The notes beneath the pieces were generated by a model that was given only the letters and a program-made list of their open reading frames with translations, was not told the origin of the DNA and did not search any database. The translations under genes were made by a program, and so were the position numbers. From positions 248,001-312,000 of the forward strand of contig NZ_CP034087.1 of assembly GCF_003855495.1 (NCBI RefSeq): a stretch of 64,000 nt of DNA, written 5' to 3'. Positions 14,622 to 25,266 of the stretch are shown piece by piece; the stretch's first letter is position 1; each line of letters starts with the position of its first letter. This stretch comes from Methylocystis rosea (GTDB lineage Bacteria > Pseudomonadota > Alphaproteobacteria > Rhizobiales > Beijerinckiaceae).

Positions 14622-14870
14622 GGATCCACAAGAGCGGCGAGTCCTTTGTCGTCGAAGATGCGGTCGGCGTCGCGCTCGCCTATGTCTATTTCGAAGACGA
14701 TCCGACCCGGCGCGAACTCCGACATTCTCTCGCCCGAAGTCTTTGACGAGATGGCCCGGCGCGCGCCGCGCCTCGAGCGGGCCTGGGTCGAAGGCCAGGG
14801 CCATGCGCCGCTGCTGCTCGATCAGCCGACGATTTCGCGCATCGCGGACTTCGTGCGCCAATGTCCATAA
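14622..14870 (+). pseudogene. Fused gene fragments: small conserved protein and alpha/beta-hydrolase C-terminus
   Basis: One frame from 14622 reads HKSGESFVVEDAVGVALAYV and then YFEDDP, which resembles a short rhizobial/methylocystal hypothetical protein (FVVKDANGQALAYVYFEDEPGRR). From about 14720 another frame reads SPEVFDEMARRAPRLERAWV and ends HAPLLLDQPTISRIADFV before a stop at 14870. That is the C-terminus of an alpha/beta hydrolase carrying the catalytic His in GHAP. Both are truncated. The two pieces document a rearrangement junction upstream of the metal efflux locus. Confidence 0.55.
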
Positions 14871-14888
14871 AGCGCGCACAGCCGATCG

Positions 14889-16259
14889 CTAGGGAGCGTA
14901 GCCTTGCGCTTGATTGAGCCGTGAGATCGCGACGCCGACATTGATCTCGGCGTTCGCCTCCATGCGCTGCGCCTCGAGTTGAATCTGGCGCACGCGATAA
15001 AGATCGAAGGCGCTGATCTCGCCGAGCTTGAAGGCCTTGCGCGACAGTTCGAACTGATCATTGGCGACGGTGAGACGGCTGTTGGCCAGTTTCGCGGCGC
15101 GCTGCGCCGCCGCCAGCGCTTCGCGCGCCGCCCTTATTTCCGCCGTGATGATTCGCTTGGCGCGCTCATATTCGGCCGTGGCGCGATCCATCTCGGCGAG
15201 CGCCTCGGCGCGTCTCGGCTCATTTCGTCCGGCCGTCGGCAGCGGAATGCGTATGCGGACGCCCAGGGTGGTCGCATCCGTGCGTTGGTTGGTGACACGC
15301 TCAGAAGGATCGAGCGAACGGTCGGTCGAATATTGATCATTATGTTCCTGCCGAGCGAAAATACCGATATCGGGGCTGTCGATCGGCGTCGCATCGACAA
15401 GTTCCACCTGGGCGCGAGCGCGCGCAAACGCCGCGAGGGGCGTGCGCAACGCTGGGTGATCCTCAATGTCGATGGGCGGCCGCACCGACTCCAGCGCGCC
15501 ATCAGGCGGCGCGCCGCCGGTCAAGGCCGCGTAGGTGATCCGCGCGACTTTTACCGCGCCCTCGGACTGCGCCAGCTCCGTTTCGGCGGCAAGCGTTTCG
15601 TTCTTCGCAAGCAGCGCATCAGTCTGGGCGGCGTCGCCAAGCTCCACGCGGCGAGTCATATCGGCACCGATGTCGCGCGCGGTGGCGACGCGATTGCGCG
15701 CGACGGAAACTTCCCGCGCCGCACGCTGCGCGTTCCACCATGCGTCGCGCAGGACCCCGGCGACTTCCAGTCGACGCAGCGCCAGCCGCTCTTCAACCTC
15801 GAAGAGACCGGTGGTCACCGTGCCCGCGAAGGCGTCCCGCTGTCCGGGCAACCACAACGGCATGCCGGCCTCAATTTCGGTTTCATTGTAGTTGCGTAAA
15901 TTGCCGGCGGCCGCGTTACGCTGATAGCCCGCGAAATAAGGCGAACCGGGGGTGATCGAATTGGCCGTCGCGTAGCGCGCCGATATGGCGCGAAACTGCG
16001 CCTCGAGCGAACGGCTCTGCGCATCAACCAAGACGGCCATCTCAAGATGTTTCGCCAACACGCCGCCGCTTCGCCTGGTCGGCGCCCGAACACGGGCTTT
16101 CTTGGGCGATGTCCCAGGCGGTTTCTTGGGTGCAGCTTTGACAGACGCTTTGATCTGCATCTCCGCCGGTTCGCCCTGCTCCTGTGCAAAGACTCCCGTC
16201 TCGAAAGGCAAAGCGAACGCAAACAACAAAAATGCCGTGTAGACCGCGCCCATCCTCAT
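14889..16259 (-). CDS. TolC-family outer-membrane factor of a metal RND pump (CzcC/CusC-like)
   Basis: A 456-residue outer membrane efflux protein with a signal peptide (residues 1-25, ending VFAQ) and two OEP repeats rich in long amphipathic helices, for example GDAAQTDALLAKNETLAAET and KLGEISAFDLYRVRQIQLEA. It would form the trimeric outer-membrane channel for the RND pump encoded just upstream. Its start overlaps the pump stop by 4 nt. The periplasmic adaptor (CzcB-type) that normally accompanies this pair is absent, probably lost with the 5' part of the pump gene. Expression from the original promoter is doubtful. Confidence 0.88.
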   Translation of the reverse strand: MRMGAVYTAFLLFAFALPFETGVFAQEQGEPAEMQIKASVKAAPKKPPGTSPKKARVRAPTRRSGGVLAKHLEMAVLVDAQSRSLEAQFRAISARYATANSITPGSPYFAGYQRNAAAGNLRNYNETEIEAGMPLWLPGQRDAFAGTVTTGLFEVEERLALRRLEVAGVLRDAWWNAQRAAREVSVARNRVATARDIGADMTRRVELGDAAQTDALLAKNETLAAETELAQSEGAVKVARITYAALTGGAPPDGALESVRPPIDIEDHPALRTPLAAFARARAQVELVDATPIDSPDIGIFARQEHNDQYSTDRSLDPSERVTNQRTDATTLGVRIRIPLPTAGRNEPRRAEALAEMDRATAEYERAKRIITAEIRAAREALAAAQRAAKLANSRLTVANDQFELSRKAFKLGEISAFDLYRVRQIQLEAQRMEANAEINVGVAISRLNQAQGYAP

Positions 16260-18790
16260 GCGCGAGCGTCCTCGCGCGCATGCATTGGCGCGGGTTGCCG
16301 CATCGCTCGTGCGCGGAACTTCTGACGAATGGCCAAGCCGAGATTGGCGGTGCGATCGTAAAGAATCGGCAGCAGGATCAAGGTCAGCACCGTGGCCGAG
16401 ATCAACCCTCCGATGACGACGATGGCGAGCGGGCGCTGGATCTCGGCGCCGGGCCCATGCGCGAACAGGAACGGGATCAAGCCGAAGGCCGCGATGGTGG
16501 CGGTGAGCATAACGGGCCGCATGCGCCGACGCGCGCCCTCTAACACCGCTTCGCGCGTGCTGCGCGTGCCTTCAGCCACAAGCTTGTTGATGTAGGAGAT
16601 GAGCACGACGCCATTGAGAACCGCGATTCCGATAAGCGCAATAAAGCCGACCGACGAGGGCACGGACATGAATTCTCCCGAAAACCACAGGCCCAAAATG
16701 CCGCCGATCGCCGCGAAAGGCACATTGCAGAACACCAGCGTCGCCTGTAGCACCGAGTTGAAGGTTAGATAAAGCAACAGAAAAATCAGCGCCAGCGCGA
16801 TCGGCACGACGATCGCGAGTCGGGCCGAAGCGCGTTGCTGGTTTTCGAACTGGCCGCCCCATTGATAGCGATATCCCGGCGGCGTCTTTACGTTTTTGGC
16901 GACGGCTTTCTTGGCGTCGTCGACGAATCCGACAAGATCGCGTCCCGTCACATTGGCGAGGACGGTGGCGAAGCGACGGCCTTCCTCGCGAATGATCTGG
17001 ATCGGCCCGTTCTCCACGCGCACGTCGGCGAGTTGCGACAGTTCGACGACCTTGCCTTCGGACGACACCATCGGCAGCCGCGCGAAGTCGACGGACGAGC
17101 GGCGCGAGATTTCCGAGCCGCGAATGACAAGCGGCGTGCGGATCGGCCCTTCCAGCACGATGCCGACCGGCTGACCGTCGACCCAGACGCGCAGCGCGTC
17201 CTGAATATCGCCGGCGTTAAGGCCGAAGCGGCCGGCCGCGAGTCGGTCGACGCGCGCCGTCAGATAGCGCATGCCGTCATTCTGCAGGCCGAACACGTCG
17301 CGCGCACCCCTGATCTTGCGCAAGGTCGCGGTAACCTCGCGGGTGAGGCGGTTGAGCTCGTCGATGTCGTCGCCGAAAATCTTGACGACGACGTCGCCGC
17401 GCGCGCCGATAATCATTTCCTGAACGCGCATGTCGATCGGCTGCGAAAAAGCGTAGGAAATGCCGGGCATGCTATCGAGCACGGCGCGAATCTCGCCCAT
17501 CAGCCAATCTATATCCTTGCCGCGCCATTCACTCTGAGGCGCAAGCTTCAGAAAATTATCAGTGTCGTTGAGGCCGACGGGATCGATTCCGAGCTCGTCA
17601 GCGCCGGCCCGGGCCATCATTCCCTTGACCTCCGGCACGCGCTCCATGATTGCGCGCTGAATGCGCATGTCGGTCTCCGCGGCCATATTGACGCTGATCG
17701 TCGGATGTTTGCGGATGGTGATGACGGGCGTGCCCTCGTTCATCACCGGCATAAAGGTCTGGCCGATCCCCGCATAGGCGGTGAAGGCGACGACGAGGCC
17801 GATGACGGCGGCGGCGCCGACAATTAAGGGCTTGTCGAGCGAGCGCTTGAGCAAGGGCTCGTAGACCGCGGCGACCTTGCGCACCAGCCAGGGCTCGTCG
17901 GCATGGCCCGGCTTCAGCAACGTCGCGCTAAGCGCCGGCACGACGGTGAGGGACAGCACGAGCGCCGATCCGAGCGCAAAGGCGATCGTCAGCGCCACCG
18001 GCGCGAACAGACGACCTTCGAGCCCTTCGAGAGACAGCAGCGGCAGGAACACCGTGACGATGATGATGACGCCGGACGTGAGCGGGACGGCGACCTCGCG
18101 AGTCGCTTCGAGCGTCATGAAAATGCGGTCGGAGAGACTGACGTCATGCGCATGCGCCATGCGATGTTCGACGTTCTCGACGACGACGACCGCGCAGTCG
18201 ACCAAAAGTCCGATCGCGATCGCCAGACCGCCGAGCGACATGATATTCGCCGAGAGGCCCCACCAGCGCATGATGCCAAATGTCGAGAGCGCGGCGAGCG
18301 GCAAAATGACCGACACGACGACCGCGGCGCGAAGATCGCCAAGAAACAAGACGAGCAGGATGACGACGAGGACGATCGCCTCGATCAGCACCTTCTGCAC
18401 GGTCCAGACCGCTTTGCCGATCAATTCGCTGCGATCGTAGAAGATTTCGATTTTCGCCCCGTTCGGCAGCGTCGGCTCGATTTCGGCCAGGCGCTCCTTC
18501 ACGCCATTGACCACCATGCGCGCGTCCGCGCCGCGCAGCCCGAGAACAAGTCCCCACACCGCCTCGCCTTCGCCGTTGCGCACGACGACGCCGTTACGCG
18601 GCAACGCGCCGTTGCGCACTTCGGCGACGTCGCCGACGCGCACGATGCCGGTGTCCCGCGCGGCGATGACGACGGATCGGATCTCATCGAGAGATCGCAG
18701 GCGGCCTTCGGCGCGCACGAGCAGCGCTTCCTCGCCATCGCGCACGCGCCCCGCGCCGTCATTCTTATTGTTGTTGGAGAGCGCCGACTG
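16256..18790 (-). pseudogene. Heavy-metal RND pump (CusA/CzcA-like), 5' truncated by an IS21 remnant
   Basis: About 840 residues of an HME-RND inner-membrane pump are intact, from LQSALSNNNKNDGAG (around residue 210-230 of a normal protein of about 1040) to the C-terminus. TM4 carries GLLVDCAVVVVEN, with the Asp and Glu used for proton relay in CusA/CzcA pumps; the first acidic position of the CzcA type is Ala here, closer to the CusA pattern. At about 18785-18800 homology switches to antisense IstB sequence. The open frame continues to 19063, but that extension is an artefact of reading istB backwards. The N-terminus and the adaptor gene are lost, so the pump is probably non-functional. Confidence 0.85.
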
Positions 18791-18796
18791 GAGCAT

Positions 18797-19129
18797 CTCC
18801 ACACCGTCAAATTGCTGATCGTCGATGAGCTGGGCTACGTGCCGTTCACGGCGGTTGGTTCTGAACTGCTCTTCGAGGTCTTCAGCCAGCGCTATGAACG
18901 TGGCGCCACGCTGGTGACCAGCAATCTGCCATTCGATGAATGGACGTCGGTGTTCGGGTCGGAACGGCTCACCGGCGCGCTGCTCGATCGGCTCACCCAT
19001 CATGTCCACATTCTGGAGATGAACGGCGACAGCTATCGTCTCGCGACAGCCAGGAAGGCGCAACGGCGCAATGCCGACGAGCCCAGCGTAAACCCAAGAA
19101 CCAAGGGAGAAGCCGACGCAGACATTTAA
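18797..19129 (+). pseudogene. IS21-family IstB helper ATPase, C-terminal fragment
   Basis: About 110 C-terminal residues of IstB are in frame: VKLLIVDELGYVPFTAVGSE with the Walker B Asp-Glu, the sensor region TLVTSNLPFDEW, and the family end ILEMNGDSYRL. The Walker A part and istA are missing on the left, where the sequence joins cusA. Only the right half of an IS21 element remains. Confidence 0.88.
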
Positions 19130-19284
19130 CCGCCGCCGCGCGCATTGAAGCGCGCTTCGCTACGCTCCGCGCGCCTCAATGCGCGCGACAACCCAACTCA
19201 CAAGGGCTTCACGGCCCTCTTCTCTCAACCAGACCGGTACACTTTTACGCCGCCATCTGGCACAAATTGTCGCCGCCGTTGACA
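18797..19284 (+). mobile_element. Right-hand remnant of an IS21-family element
   Basis: It contains the istB 3' part, a strong inverted repeat after the stop codon (19137-19155 with 19166-19187, arms rich in GCGCGC and ATTGA), a typical IS21 subterminal stretch (ACACTTTTACGCCGCC) and the end CGCCGTTGACA at 19284. IS21 elements end in TGT...ACA, so 19284 is the likely right boundary. The left end is deleted. Confidence 0.7.
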
Positions 19285-19799
19285 ATTGGGCGGTCGATTA
19301 TGACGAGCCTGCCTTCAAGGAAAGGCTCGCTCGTTATCGACGCAATCTGCGTAGCGTTCGCTGGAATGTCTGGCATTATGGCAAATCGCGCCATGCGCGA
19401 TGGATCATAGCACTGTCTCGATTGGGCGCGCAGCTGCTTTCTCATCGCAATGAAATTGACGCGGCTGGCGGTGATCTTTCGAAAATTGAAGCCGCTTGCA
19501 AGCGCTTCAACGAACTTGAAGGCTATCTCTATTCGAACATCCGCTCGCTGACGGACTACGGAAGAGCTTGGCGTCAAGGCGAACGGATCGCAACCGCCAA
19601 CATCGAGTCTACGGTGAACCAATTGGTCAATCAACGCATGTGCAAGAAGCGCCAGATGCGATGGTCACGGCTAGGCGCTCAGCTAATGCTTCACGTCCGG
19701 ACTGCTCATCTCAATGGAATCCTCGAACGCCACTGCGGTTTGCCACAACCGGTTGAATGCACATGGCCCAATGACAACGCGTTTCGACAAGCTGCCTGA
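19285..19799 (+). pseudogene. ISKra4-like transposase, C-terminal remnant
   Basis: About 170 residues match the C-terminal part of ISKra4-family transposases: FNELEGYLYSNIRSLTDYGR, ATANIESTVNQLVNQRMCKK and MRWSRLGAQLMLHVRT. The N-terminal half was removed where the IS21 element inserted (boundary at 19284/19285). It ends at the TGA at 19797-19799. This gives an order of events: an ISKra4-type element, then the IS21 insertion, then deletion into cusA. Confidence 0.72.
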
Positions 19800-19899
19800 C
19801 CCCCTGCTTTTTGCCGGTCTCTTTTCGACGTGAGAGAATTCTGGCGGTCCTGCGACCGGTCAAACCGCATCGACTTCACGTCCTTGATGCCACGCGGAC

Positions 19900-19915
19900 G
19901 CGTCGTAAACGACGC
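19900..19915. terminator. Short hairpin downstream of the ACP gene
   Basis: GCGTCGT-aa-ACGACGC is a perfect 7-bp stem with a 2-nt loop, 13 nt past the end of the acyl carrier protein gene. There is no T-tract, so it is a weak candidate for an operon end signal. Confidence 0.3.
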
Positions 19916-19927
19916 AAAGACAGTAGA

Positions 19928-20194
19928 CTAAGCATCGCCCGCATTTAATTGGCTGAGCGCGTCCCGTAGATAGGCGGTGGCTCCGCCCAAGGTGAAAAGC
20001 TTGTTGTAGTCAACCTCCGGAATAGCGATTTTTGTGCGGTCGTGGATCGCCACAATGAGATTGGCAAAATCCATTGAATCGAGGTCGAACACTTCACGTA
20101 AATCGTCTTGATCGCGAGCCGACGCGAGATCGGCCTCGGGCGCGATTTCGCCAATCAGCTCCAGGATGAGCGCTTTGATTTCGGCGTCCGTCAT
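19928..20194 (-). CDS. Acyl carrier protein
   Basis: An 88-residue ACP. The phosphopantetheine attachment site is Ser40 in the motif LDSMDFANL, flanked by a four-helix PP-binding fold typical for the family. It is the last gene of a five-gene operon and overlaps the E2 gene by 4 nt (ATGA). ACPs embedded in 2-oxoacid dehydrogenase operons are unusual. It may accept an acyl group from the E2 subunit or from the acyl ligase at the start of the operon (inference). It is not next to fab genes, so it is unlikely to be the housekeeping AcpP. Confidence 0.88.
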   Translation of the reverse strand: MTDAEIKALILELIGEIAPEADLASARDQDDLREVFDLDSMDFANLIVAIHDRTKIAIPEVDYNKLFTLGGATAYLRDALSQLNAGDA

Positions 20195-21345
20195 AGTTTT
20201 TCCGGCTCCTGTAAGAGACGCGCGACCGCGGCGAGATACAAGCCGCCGACATGGCCGTCGGTGACCCTATGGTCCGCCGCGAGGCTGACGGTGACGAGCG
20301 GACAACTCTCGATGCGCCCATCGACGACCCAGGGGCGCGCGACCGCACGGCCAAATCCGACGATCGCGACTTGCGGAGGATAGATAATGCCGGTCACCGA
20401 CTCCGCGCCGCGATCACCGACGCTCGTGACGGTAATGGTGGGAGAAGTGAGTTCGGAGCTGCGCAAATTCCCGCGTCGCGCGCGCTCCACCAGGTCCCGC
20501 ATGGCCGCCATCAGTTCGGCCAGCGATTTTCTGTCGGTGTCGCGTATCGCCGGCGCGATCAGCCCGCCGCCGCGCAAGGCGATCGCCCAACCCACGTGAA
20601 CGTCAGACGCAGGAGTAAAGGCGCCGTTTTCATAAGCGCCGTTAAGCTGCGGTTGTTCGCGCAGGGCCAAGGCCGCAGCCTTGAGAAAGAGTACGGCCGG
20701 CAGAATGCGTTCGACTGGGGATTTCTCGGCGTTGTATTGCTCGATCCAGGTCGAAGCGGCGTGAAGGTCAACCATTTCGGTGAGGTAGTAGTGCGGGATT
20801 TCTCGCTTCGAGTGACTCATAGCGGCGGCGATCGCCTGGCGCATCTGAGAAAGATCGAGGCCTTTTTTCGCTGGGCGCTGCGCGAGCTTTGCTCCGCTCG
20901 CGTAGGTTTCGACATCGGCGAGCCGGATCGATCCCTCGACACCGGTTCCTTTCACGATCATAGTGGGGTCGAGGCTCAACGCCGTAGCTCGGCGCCGCGC
21001 CGCGGGCGTAATCTTTAGTCGCGAGCTCGGCGCCGCGACGATCGGCCTTAGCGGCGCCGGCTTCAGCGCAGCGATGGCGGGTTCAATGGAGGGCGGCGGG
21101 GCGGCGCCCCGCGCGCCGTCGATCTGCGCAAGAACCGTCCCGACTGGAACGCGCTCGCCGACTGGAACGAGGATGTTCGAGACGACGCCCTGTTGGAAGA
21201 TTTCGACTTCTATCGCGCCCTTTTGCGTCTCGACCACCGCGACGACGTCGCCGGATTTGACGCGATCGCCGGGCCTCACAAGCCACTCGACGAGCGTGCC
21301 GGCCTCCATGTCGGCGCCAAGCGCGGGCATTTTGAAATCGCTCAT
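20191..21345 (-). CDS. 2-oxoacid dehydrogenase E2 (dihydrolipoamide acyltransferase)
   Basis: A 384-residue E2 core subunit. It has an N-terminal lipoyl domain with Lys42 in [10 protein letters not shown], a peripheral subunit-binding domain around residues 108-148 ([13 protein letters not shown]...), and the catalytic acyltransferase domain ending with DHRVTDG (His359). The single lipoyl domain and length fit pyruvate or acetoin dehydrogenase E2. It takes the acyl group made by E1 and transfers it to CoA. The E3 (lipoamide dehydrogenase) gene is not here, so a shared E3 must be used. It overlaps E1 beta upstream and ACP downstream by 4 nt each. Confidence 0.93.
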   Translation of the reverse strand: MSDFKMPALGADMEAGTLVEWLVRPGDRVKSGDVVAVVETQKGAIEVEIFQQGVVSNILVPVGERVPVGTVLAQIDGARGAAPPPSIEPAIAALKPAPLRPIVAAPSSRLKITPAARRRATALSLDPTMIVKGTGVEGSIRLADVETYASGAKLAQRPAKKGLDLSQMRQAIAAAMSHSKREIPHYYLTEMVDLHAASTWIEQYNAEKSPVERILPAVLFLKAAALALREQPQLNGAYENGAFTPASDVHVGWAIALRGGGLIAPAIRDTDRKSLAELMAAMRDLVERARRGNLRSSELTSPTITVTSVGDRGAESVTGIIYPPQVAIVGFGRAVARPWVVDGRIESCPLVTVSLAADHRVTDGHVGGLYLAAVARLLQEPEKL

Positions 21346-22349
21346 GACGGGCGGACAAGTTCACGCGCCACGATGACGATCGTAGCCGCCTGTGGCAGGC
21401 ATGCGTCCTCGAGATGCGCCGCATAAGGTATCGGCGCCTCGCGCGAACAGACGCGCCGCAATGGCGCGTCGAGTTCAAAGAAAGCTTCCTCGGCGAGGCG
21501 CATGCCCACTTCAGCGGAAATCGAACCGCTGCGCCAGCCTTCGTCAATGATGACGCAGCGCCTCGTCCTTGCGACAGAGTTGAGTATCGTTTTCGTGTCG
21601 AGTGGCCTAAGCACGCGCAAATCGACGACTTCCGCGTCGATTCCCTCGGCCGCAAGGGCGTCGGCCGCCTGCAACGCCTTGAACAGACTGCCGCCATAGG
21701 TAATGAGGCTGACGTCTCGTCCGGCGCGACGCACTTTCGCGCGCGCGATATCGACCTCCTTCATGTCCGATGGAAAATCGCCCTCCATATTGTAGAGCAT
21801 GACATGCTCGAAAATGATCACGGGATTGGGGTCGGCGAGCGCACCCTTCAACATGAAGCGCGCGTCCTCGACTGTGGCGGGGGTCAGGACGCGCAGTCCA
21901 GGGATATGCGCATACCAGCCTTCAAGGCTGCGCGAATGCTGCGCGGCGACGCGTCGCCCGCCGCCGGTGGCCATGCGAATGACGAGGGGGATCGCGAACT
22001 GGCCGCCCGACATATGCGGAATGGTGACGGCGTTGTTGAGAATCTGATCCAGCGCCAACAAGCTGAAGTTCACCGTCATAATCTCGACGATCGGCCGCAT
22101 CCCCGCCATGGCGGCGCCGACGCCCGCGCCGACGAAAGCGCTCTCGGAGAGCGGCGTGTCGCGAATGCGTTCTTCGCCAAACTCCTCTAAAAGCCCCTTC
22201 GTCACGGCATAGCAGCCGCCGTAGCGGCCGATGTCCTCCCCCATCAAAAAGACGCGCGGATCGGAGAGCAGCGCCTCACGAAGCGCTTGCTTGCAGGCCT
22301 CACGATAAGTCAGCCGCGTGGAAGCGGCAGTCGCTTGCGGCGCGTTCAC
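21342..22349 (-). CDS. 2-oxoacid dehydrogenase E1 beta subunit
   Basis: A 335-residue E1 beta of the heterotetrameric pyruvate/acetoin/branched-chain type. Family features: [24 protein letters not shown] near the N-terminus, [31 protein letters not shown] with the TPP-activating Glu, and the transketolase C-terminal domain [11 protein letters not shown]. It pairs with the E1 alpha encoded just upstream (4-nt overlap) to decarboxylate a 2-oxoacid and acylate the E2 lipoyl group. Substrate specificity (pyruvate, acetoin or another oxoacid) cannot be decided by eye. Confidence 0.92.
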   Translation of the reverse strand: MNAPQATAASTRLTYREACKQALREALLSDPRVFLMGEDIGRYGGCYAVTKGLLEEFGEERIRDTPLSESAFVGAGVGAAMAGMRPIVEIMTVNFSLLALDQILNNAVTIPHMSGGQFAIPLVIRMATGGGRRVAAQHSRSLEGWYAHIPGLRVLTPATVEDARFMLKGALADPNPVIIFEHVMLYNMEGDFPSDMKEVDIARAKVRRAGRDVSLITYGGSLFKALQAADALAAEGIDAEVVDLRVLRPLDTKTILNSVARTRRCVIIDEGWRSGSISAEVGMRLAEEAFFELDAPLRRVCSREAPIPYAAHLEDACLPQAATIVIVARELVRPS

Positions 22350-23332
22350 GATGGAACCTCCTCCATCGTGACGAAACGTTCGAGTTCTGAAACTGGCTCA
22401 AGGGGGCCAGCCTCGGCGAAAGCAACCGCCGCCGCGATTTCCTTGTCGACATCCTGTTCGATCGTCGCAAGCTCTTCTGGCTTGATCAAGCGATTGGCTT
22501 CCAGCCAGGTCTGGAAGCGGACGATCGGCCCTTTCTTACGCCATGCTTCTACCTCGTCCTTCGAGCGGTAGAGTTGCGCGTCAAACATGGAATGCGCCCG
22601 AAGCCGATAGGTTCGGCACTCGAGAAAATAGGGGTCGCTTTCGCTGCGAATTCTGTCGACGGCGTTTCTCGCCGCGCTTTCGACGGCGACCACGTCCATG
22701 CCGTCCACCTTCTCGCCGGCGACTCTGTAGCCTGATGCTTTGTGCACGAAGTCAATATCTGCCTCCGCGCGCTCGACCGCCATGCCCATGGAGTAAAGAT
22801 TATTCTCGCAGACGAACAGGATCGGAAGCCGCCAGAGCTTGGCCAGGTTGAGCGTCTCGTGGAACTCGCCCTCGTCCACCGCTCCTTCACCAAAGAAGCA
22901 GGCCGTCACGGCGGATCGTCGCTGCATCTTGTCGGCGAGCGCAACACCGAGCGCCAGCGGCAGGCCTCCACCGACGATGGCGTTGCCGCCATAGAAACGG
23001 CGCGCGCGATCGAAAAAATGCATGGAGCCGCCGCGTCCACGGCAGCATCCGTTGAGTTTGCCCATCATTTCGGCCATCAGGCACTTCGGATCGACGCCGC
23101 GAGAGAGCGCCTGGCCATGTTCGCGATAGGTCGCGATAACGGCGTCATCTTGCGTCAGTGCCTCCATCACGCCGACCGAGACCGCCTCCTCGCCGTCATA
23201 GAGGTGAAGAAAGCCGAGAATCTTTTGCGCCTGATAGAGCTCGACGCATTTGGCCTCGAAATGCCGGATGCGGATCATCGCCTTCAAGAGATGAAGCAGA
23301 TGAGCGTGATCGAGATGCACCTTCTTGGTCAT
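22346..23332 (-). CDS. 2-oxoacid dehydrogenase E1 alpha subunit
   Basis: A 328-residue thiamine-diphosphate-binding subunit. The TPP/Mg motif is seen as [20 protein letters not shown] ending in the NN pair (CENN) about residues 148-180, and GRGGSMH precedes it. The N-terminal region ([16 protein letters not shown]) is typical. It overlaps the acyl ligase gene upstream and E1 beta downstream by 4 nt, so all are translated from one message. Length fits PdhA or AcoA. Confidence 0.93.
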   Translation of the reverse strand: MTKKVHLDHAHLLHLLKAMIRIRHFEAKCVELYQAQKILGFLHLYDGEEAVSVGVMEALTQDDAVIATYREHGQALSRGVDPKCLMAEMMGKLNGCCRGRGGSMHFFDRARRFYGGNAIVGGGLPLALGVALADKMQRRSAVTACFFGEGAVDEGEFHETLNLAKLWRLPILFVCENNLYSMGMAVERAEADIDFVHKASGYRVAGEKVDGMDVVAVESAARNAVDRIRSESDPYFLECRTYRLRAHSMFDAQLYRSKDEVEAWRKKGPIVRFQTWLEANRLIKPEELATIEQDVDKEIAAAVAFAEAGPLEPVSELERFVTMEEVPS

Positions 23333-25173
23333 CGCTCATCACTCTCCAGCGTCGATAGATCGCCTTCCGGCAGGCCGAGCTCGCGCGCCTTGAGTAAGCG
23401 CCGCATGATCTTGCCGCTGCGGGTTTTCGGCAGATTGGCGCGAAACTCGATTTCCTTGGGCGCCACGGCGGCGCCGAGCCTTTTGCGGGCGTTTCCGAGC
23501 AGCTCCTTACGCATGGCTTCGTCCGCCGCGAAGCCGAGCTTCAGGGCGACGAAAGCCTTGACGATCTCGCCGGCGACTGGATCCGGCTTGCCGATGACCG
23601 CCGCCTCGGCGACGGCCGGATGCTCCATCAGCGCGCTTTCGACTTCAAAGGGGCCGATGAGATGGCCCGACGACTTGATCACGTCGTCGGCGCGTCCAAC
23701 GAACCAGAAATAGCCGTCACCGTCGCAACGCGCGAGATCGCCAGTTAGATACCATTCGCCAGCGAAGCATTTACGATAGCGCGCTTCCTCGTGAAGGTAG
23801 CCCCGCATCATCGATGGCCAGCCGCTTTTGAGCGCGAGCTCGCCTTCTTGGCCAACGTCGGCCGTTTCAACTCCGCCGTCGGGCTTCCGCCTGACGATTG
23901 CCGCTTCGATGCCCGGCAAGGGCCGGCCCATCGAGCCGGGCTTGATGTCCATCGACGCGAAATTAGCGATCATGATGCCGCCCGTTTCGGTCTGCCACCA
24001 ATTATCATGGAACGGCAGGCCAAAGGCCTCTGCGCCCCACACCACCGCCTCGGCGTTCAGCGGCTCTCCAACGCTGGCGGCGAAACGCAAGGCGGAAAGA
24101 TCGTAATCCTTCAAGGCGTCCGCGCCGAGCTTCATCATCATGCGGATGGCGGTGGGAGCGGTGTACCATACGGTGACCCGTTCCTGCGCGAGCACGCCGT
24201 ACCATGTGGGCGCATCGAATTCCGCCTCGACGACAATATTGGTCACGCCATGCGTGAGCGGCGCGATGACCCCATAGCTCGTTCCAGTCACCCAGCCCGG
24301 GTCCGCTGTGCACCAGAAGCGATCGTCGTCATGAAGATCGAGCGCATAGAGTCCTGTCGCGAAATGCGTTACTACGGCCTCGTGCACATGTATGACGCCC
24401 TTGGGGCGGCCGGTCGTGCCGCTGGTGAAATGCAGCAGCGCCGTCTCCTGCGCATCTGTGGGCGCGATCTCAAAGGCGTCTGAGGCTGTTTGCGTGAGCT
24501 TGCGCCAGGAATGGACGCCTTCGCCGGGCTCCTCGGCGTCGACGAGAATGACATGCTCAAGCCTGGGCAATCGCCCTCGCAGCGCTTCGACCTTGCGCCG
24601 ATAAAGCGTTTCGGTCGTAACCAAGACGCGCGCGTCGCCGATTTCCATGCGGGTCGCGATCGGCTCTGGCCCGAAGGCGGAGAAGAGCGGCGTGACGACG
24701 CATTTCATCTTCAACGCGCCCAGCATGGCGACGTAAAGCTCCGGAACGCGGCCGAGCAGAACGAAAACGCCGTCTCCCGCGTCCATGCCGAGCGATCGCA
24801 AGCCGTTGGCGAAACGATTGGTAGACGCGGCCAACTCGCCATACGTATAATCGCGGCGCTCTCCTGCCTTGCTGATGCAGCGTAGCGCCACACGGCTTGC
24901 GCGGGGTCCGCACGCATGCCGATCCACCGCTTCATAAGCGATGTTGAGGCCCTCGCCATTCGGCAGGCCGCTCAAGGCTCTGTGCGCCACCTTCCAACTG
25001 AACCCGGCGCAGGCAGCGTCGTAGTCGGCGAGATTGGGCGGAACCGCGAGGGAAGAGGGATCCTTGTGGATCGTCGCATAGCGGGCAGCGTTATCGGACA
25101 GCGGCGCCTCCGTTTCCGAACGAGGCCCGCAGGCGCCACCATGCGAACAGCGGCATGCGCCGTTGTTGAACAT
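23329..25173 (-). CDS. AMP-forming acyl-CoA/acetyl-CoA synthetase-like ligase
   Basis: About 614 residues of the ANL superfamily. Motifs seen: the A3 phosphate loop [10 protein letters not shown], the acetyl-CoA synthetase-like signature NWWQTETGG, the hinge [11 protein letters not shown] and the C-terminal catalytic Lys in [10 protein letters not shown]. It is closest to the acetyl-/propionyl-CoA synthetase branch. I chose the ATG at 25173 (MFNNGAC...) over an upstream in-frame start at 25230; the choice is uncertain. It is the first gene of the operon with E1 alpha, E1 beta, E2 and ACP. It could activate an acid for CoA or, given the ACP, for acyl-ACP formation; that is inference. Confidence 0.88.
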   Translation of the reverse strand: MFNNGACRCSHGGACGPRSETEAPLSDNAARYATIHKDPSSLAVPPNLADYDAACAGFSWKVAHRALSGLPNGEGLNIAYEAVDRHACGPRASRVALRCISKAGERRDYTYGELAASTNRFANGLRSLGMDAGDGVFVLLGRVPELYVAMLGALKMKCVVTPLFSAFGPEPIATRMEIGDARVLVTTETLYRRKVEALRGRLPRLEHVILVDAEEPGEGVHSWRKLTQTASDAFEIAPTDAQETALLHFTSGTTGRPKGVIHVHEAVVTHFATGLYALDLHDDDRFWCTADPGWVTGTSYGVIAPLTHGVTNIVVEAEFDAPTWYGVLAQERVTVWYTAPTAIRMMMKLGADALKDYDLSALRFAASVGEPLNAEAVVWGAEAFGLPFHDNWWQTETGGIMIANFASMDIKPGSMGRPLPGIEAAIVRRKPDGGVETADVGQEGELALKSGWPSMMRGYLHEEARYRKCFAGEWYLTGDLARCDGDGYFWFVGRADDVIKSSGHLIGPFEVESALMEHPAVAEAAVIGKPDPVAGEIVKAFVALKLGFAADEAMRKELLGNARKRLGAAVAPKEIEFRANLPKTRSGKIMRRLLKARELGLPEGDLSTLESDER

Positions 25174-25266
25174 TTTTGGCGATCTGCGACCGCCACTCAG
25201 ACTATTTGGCCGCGATCGCGAAGACAACAACGGTAGGAAGCGCGTATTGCCGCACGCGGCGGCGGA

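Noticed and set aside
16256..19063. A 935-residue open frame as a complete RND pump
   Set aside because: Residues before about position 92 are antisense to an istB gene on the plus strand; only the part below 18790 is pump sequence.
17903..19129. A 408-residue plus-strand protein
   Set aside because: Only the last 110 residues are real (IstB); the rest is the shadow of the RND pump with biased Arg/Asp composition.
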